NCBI GenBank assembly: GCA_914767715.1 | Contig: OU612065.1 | Coordinates: forward strand, 16,678,001-16,742,000 | Reading direction: 5' to 3' | Source of the DNA: Membranipora membranacea | Taxonomy: Eukaryota; Bryozoa; Gymnolaemata; Cheilostomatida; Membraniporidae | DNA: 64,000 bases | Part shown: in pieces, positions 59,548 to 64,000 of the stretch | Layout: each line of letters begins with the position of its first letter | Position numbering within the stretch: the first letter of the stretch is position 1 | The notes under the pieces: generated by a model | What the model saw: only the letters and a program-made list of their open reading frames with translations | Told to the model about the DNA's origin: nothing | Database searches by the model: none | Made by a program: the position numbers and the translations under genes

Positions 59548-61689
59548 AGTTGATCAATCTGCAATGCGATCAAAAAGAAATTATTGTATTGTTGTCTATA
59601 GTTGCTGGTATAGTTGAAAAACCTCTAAACAAAACACATCATATCCTTCAAAAGTCACATAGGACCCCAGAAAAATGGTCACAAATGTCAACGCCAACGG
59701 TATCTATTATTATTATTATAGAGATAGGGTGAAAGGCTGAAGACATTCAACATTCATTGCCAAAAATAATGTCCCAGGTGACCTGTGTGTGTGACAGACC
59801 AATGAGTTAGAGGGACAGACCAATGAACTCCCTCTCCCCCTGAGCAAGGAGTGACTCCTTGCCCTGACTCTGAGGAGAGGGAGTTCATTGGACAGACTCA
59901 GCAGTCGAGTCTGGTTTGACAGATATCACTACATAAACTGTCGCTAAGACTCCTATGGCCATTGTAGACAAACCGGGCTAAATTGTGTAAGCTAGCTTAG
60001 ACAAGGTGAGCTGAGTAGTTTACTTACATAGCGCATCAATTGCAAATGTTGAAAGGCTTGTTTTCGAATTCCCTTGTTTTCTTCTTGAACAGCATGGATT
60101 TAGTCTCATATTGTAGCATGACTTCTTAATGATGGGAGGGGGTCTCATGCCCGACCCAGCTTCGATATCTATTTTTTCCTTTGAATCCCAAAATAAAAGT
60201 AAGGTAATTCTGACAATCATGGTGATTGGTCATTGCCAGTGAAGTTTGACCAATCGGGACAAAGTTTACTAATTCAATAAATGCAATTATTTCAGCATGA
60301 CACCTAGGAGTTACTTGCTTTTTGAGCAATAGTAGATAACTTGTAATTGTGAGAGTGTCATAGCAATGAACTAAACCATTGGTCATTGGTCATCGGTGTG
60401 ACCAGACAGACAGACAGAACATTGTATTGAGCTAACTTGATTAGTACCTTTTTCATCCCCTCTACACATGATACTGGAGATCAGGTTACCCTGAACTTAA
60501 TCACCTGGTAAATAAGGGTGGATTTCTCCATGATGTGGAGGACAGGCAAATACTACCAGAATCAATCAATACCTGATTATCAAACGGGCGAAAAATCGCA
60601 AGTAATTTAGAACAAGAATCTAAGAGCTGGGAACTCATGTTCCCTCAAGCCTCAGTCAGTCTGAAATACCACTTATTATCTTTATTCTTTCTTTCACTTG
60701 CTTACTTTGCAGAACATTCCCTACCCTACAACCGATTCAACTACTAATTGATAGAGCCCTGTCTCTATAATATATAAATCAGAAGCATATACATATGCGA
60801 GTTTTTCCTATGATGGTTGTCCACTTGTCATTGTTCTTTTGAATGAATGAAATGGTGTTATATGTCATCAAAGGGATGACTGAAACGGTGGTTTCTCATA
60901 ATTGAGATTTGAAAGCTTGCCCTATGTTCTGCTGAGGTGACTTAATGCATATACCATGATGTGCGGCGTGCGTACACATTGAAAAGACCTATATAAAGAG
61001 CCCTCATAGAAATATGCGAATTCAAAAGTTTGGTGCTTGTAGACTCATTTTATTATTACGTGTTTAATGAATTTTCAGGATGGATCTTACATAAAACCAT
61101 AAAAGTGAGGAATTTGACTGAAGTAATATTTAAGCAAATATGTTTTGCCCAAAAAGTCATGTACAGAGTTATGGAAAAACCTCTCTGGATAGTATCTATA
61201 ATCCGCTTTTTGGTAACAGATAACTAGAACTGACACCAAGGCATACTATGAGAGGGCAGGGCATCAATACTTATGGTTTATGAGCTGAATTGACAATTGT
61301 TTAACAGCTGGTATAATCATAATATTCGGCTAAAAAAAAAAACTCGGGTAGAGCTCTTTATTTCACTCCTACACCATTCATTGAAATGGCAGTTTGGAGC
61401 CCTCGACAAACATGGTTTTACTGAGGAATATCGAGGTGTATTTGCCTCATGGCGGTTTACTTTGGCACTCATTGAGAAATCCATTAGCTCTATAAAACTA
61501 TTGCACCCAATAATCGTGCTTGTGAGGGCAAAATCTTATCTTCGTAGCTGAAACAGGCAAACTCTAAAATGCTACAACTTCGATAGTTCTTTTCACGGAA
61601 AGAAATTATCTCATACATTGTCCATCCTGGATTTTTGGCATTGAACAATGCCAATAAGGTAGTTCTGGCCATTTTGGAGTTCCATGTCG
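59548..61689. other. Intergenic region with a nested palindrome
   Basis: Between the RRP7A start and the N6AMT1 3' end. It contains the nested palindromic insert at 59814-59897. Several short open frames (for example 61030-61227 and 61297-61551) have no recognisable features. Confidence 0.5.
59814..59897. repeat. 70-bp palindromic insert with 7-bp flanks, itself carrying a 17-bp palindrome
   Basis: Outer arms CAATGAACTCCCTCTCC and GGAGAGGGAGTTCATTG span 59821-59890, flanked by GACAGAC at 59814-59820 and 59891-59897. Inside, CAAGGAGTGACTCCTTG at 59845-59861 is flanked by CCCTGAG and CCCTGAC, splitting the outer palindrome. Removing the inner insert and one flank restores a near-continuous outer hairpin. 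Confidence 0.85.
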
Positions 61690-64000
61690 TCACCTGTTTT
61701 CAGTAATCCTTTCAATTCTCAAAGTCATCAGAAGTTCAGGACCAGAGCGTCTCTGCATCACCACAGTGGTTGTAAAATTTTGTTCCTCCAATAACTTACT
61801 GATCTCACCTATAAAATATAAATAATTCCTAGCTTAACAGCTCCTGACAACAAACAGGTGCTAGCTTTTGAACATAAGAGATGAGTGAATTTTATCCCGA
61901 TAAGCTTCAGCATGTATTCATGCATCTATTCATAAAACTTCCGAGTATGTAATGACATAATGACATATAATGTGGAAATTTGAAGGTGTTTGGCCAAGTA
62001 ACTCCAGAGCTGAGTAAGACACCATGGGGGCAAGACATATACAAGCTAAGTCAGTCAGAAATTTATTCGGTCAGAAATTCATTCATATAAAACTAATTGA
62101 CGCAATTTTAATCACCCATATAGTGGGAACTGAGAAAAACAGCTCAAAAACTCATCAGGATTCATCATTTGTGGATCTAGCATAATTATGATATGGTGCA
62201 ACCAATGAACTCATTAGTGCCACAGTGATTTCAAGGCGGCAATTTTACAATGTGTCTCTCTACCAACCTCAGTACCTTAATACCCCCATACCTTATTGTG
62301 GAATATGACTTCAGGCAGGCATATCAAATTTATTTTGAAGATACTTAGGTTACACGATAAGAGATAGATGTGTAGTAGTGCATCACATCAGTGTAACATG
62401 GCGCTTTGTCTAAGCACTTTTCACAACTATCCTTGTCTAGCTTACCAATGTCATTCTCTTTGATGATCACAAGGTAGAATACACCATCAGGGGACAACAA
62501 GGTATCAATCTTTGGCAGAAGCCTATCTAACACTTCTCTGCCTTTCTCCCCACCAGCCCAAGAAGCTGAGAGATCATTGGTACCAACCTACAGTAAGATT
62601 ATTCAGTGAATGTTTGTTAAGTGGTATGTTATATCAAGACCTGAAACAGCTACATAGTTATTCTATGTTGGCATGCATGATTTGAACACAGTATCTTTTG
62701 AGCTGAGAGTATGCCCACAATGACTATCAATCAGTTATGACTATCAAGTGCAATTCAACAAACAGCTAGTATTCATCAAATTACGATGACACCAATTAAA
62801 CTCCATAAAACCAGTTGTTGTATTTTAATAAATCTGTTATCTAAAATTCAGATAATGGGTCAGTTTGATACACATGGCTTGATTTGTTGGGATGCCAATT
62901 CCTGCAAAATAGTTGTACTTACTTCATCTGAAGGAGTGACAACATATGGCGGATTGAAGATAAGTATATCAATCTTCTTATGCAGGTGCTCTTCAATGCA
63001 ATGTGTCTAAAATGGACAGTAAGTGTCATCAAATCAGGTGATGAGTCCTAACAAAAAAAATACGTATATCCAAGTGAAAGCCTATGCTCATGAACTAAAA
63101 TAGTTGATATTAGTAGGGATATCCCTGATATTAGCTTGATGAGCTGTGTCAGTATCTGGAGTTATCTACCACTTTGGTGAGTGTAGACAATCCCATCAAT
63201 TGGTGTATCCAGAGTGTCTCCCTGGTGTATCTTTCACCGGAAGATTAGGACAAACTCCCAGCTTGCACAAGGCGATACATATATGAACAGTTATACATGA
63301 CGTAAAACAAAGGTATCCACAGTAGGAAAATATTCACCTATTTGCGACCTGGCCAAGAATCGTTAATGATCGGTTTAGTAATCAGCAAATTGTAAATTTT
63401 AAAACTGCTTTTAAACAAAAGCATTTGGAAAAATTGCCAGAATCTCGTGATAGAAATTCATCAACAAGTCATTGCTCATTTCTTATTAACAGGATGTTTT
63501 AGTTGTTTAACTTACCAAGTCACCAATAACAACTTGGACAGCTTGATTGTTTGAAGCTGAGAGTCTCCTTGTGAGGTTAGCAGCTTTTGCATTTATGTCA
63601 ATTGCACTAAAATGTACAAAATTTAGCAATAATGAGAATTTAATCTGAGTTTTATTTGCATCTTACCTATAACGAAGACTGATCAAAGGAGTTGCACTAG
63701 CATCCCTCCTCACTAAAGGGGAAAAGGGACTGTATGATTCGTGACGTAGTATCCACTACCTTACTTTTCATTAGTGCTGTTCTAGGTTTGATTGTTTATA
63801 AATAGTTTGATTGTACCACCATAAATTTTGGAGTGGGGCTGCGACGCATTCTGTGCAAATTGAAAAAAAATTCCTCTTGTGGATTCAATTCAAACAAAAG
63901 TTCAATGGAAACTTTAATAGAATGAAATTTCACTTTATCAAAAAATGAAGTATACATAACTTACAACACTAGAGCAGGCTCACTGAGGAGTTTGGAGATG
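61690..64000 (-). CDS. N6AMT1: N6AMT1/HEMK2 methyltransferase, partial (5' end beyond window)
   Basis: N6AMT1 with TRMT112 methylates the GGQ glutamine of translation release factor eRF1; histone lysine and DNA-adenine activities have also been reported for the family. Exons from 5' to 3' on the minus strand: 64000-63965 (partial), 63606-63516, 63006-62923, 62587-62446 and 61808-61690. The visible frame reads ISKLLSEPALVFAIDINAKAA (SAM-binding region; the acidic D of AIDIN contacts SAM). It continues to the catalytic NPPY in ILIFNPPYVVTP, then SASWAGGEKGREVLDRLLP and FYLVIIKEND, and ends MTLRIERITENR. Joins are in phase. The N-terminal half, including the glycine-rich motif, lies past the window edge. 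The Asn-Pro-Pro-Tyr site is intact. Confidence 0.93.

Noticed and set aside
1-64000. CRISPR arrays, bacterial operons or viral genes
   Set aside because: No spaced repeat arrays, no operon-like gene spacing and no viral protein signatures; the genes are intron-rich animal genes.

Overview
This is a stretch of animal (metazoan) nuclear DNA, AT-rich and gene-dense. The coding sequences are broken by many short GT-AG introns, mostly 200-600 bp, and their products are animal housekeeping or ciliary-type proteins. No bacterial operon structure, CRISPR array or viral genome was seen. The small introns and close gene spacing suggest a compact invertebrate genome. I could not assign a phylum from the sequence alone.

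Layout. 228-3979 (+): ERCC8/CSA, complete in nine exons. 4688-6674 and 7202-10297: two related long-inverted-repeat DNA transposons of the P (THAP) superfamily; the second has a perfect 8-bp target duplication and a THAP-domain exon. 10638-11388 (+): a small secreted Cys-rich protein with a TATA box. 12620-20120 (-): TRAPPC13, with a SINE and foldback repeats in its introns. 21558-23964 (+): an SLC10-family transporter. 24000-27900: gene-poor, with several miniature palindromic insertions. 27906-31925 (+): a coiled-coil protein. 33175-35146 (-): an uncharacterised 343-aa protein. 35891-41632 (-): a multi-C2H2 zinc-finger protein. 41633-44463: repeats. 44464-47709 (-): the retromer subunit VPS26, first exon not found. 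51290-52933 (+): a dead LINE. 55136-56350 (-): an RNF212/ZIP3-like RING protein. 57110-59547 (-): RRP7A. 61690-64000 (-): N6AMT1/HEMK2, running off the window edge.

The genes do not form one pathway. They cover DNA repair (ERCC8), membrane trafficking (TRAPPC13, VPS26), ribosome biogenesis (RRP7A), release-factor methylation (N6AMT1), probable meiosis (RNF212-like), transport (SLC10) and transcription (zinc finger).

The most unusual signal is a scattered set of very short palindromes, 17-32 bp, that begin CA and end TG and are flanked by 7-8-bp direct repeats. Several begin CATA, like the ends of the P-type transposon in the same window. Others share the end CAAGGAGTTAA. They look like excision scars (two terminal stubs between two target-site duplications) or minimal elements of P-superfamily transposons. 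One lies inside a larger transposon and another inside a larger palindrome. Exon coordinates were worked out by eye from reading frame, splice consensus and family similarity; no alignments or database searches were run.
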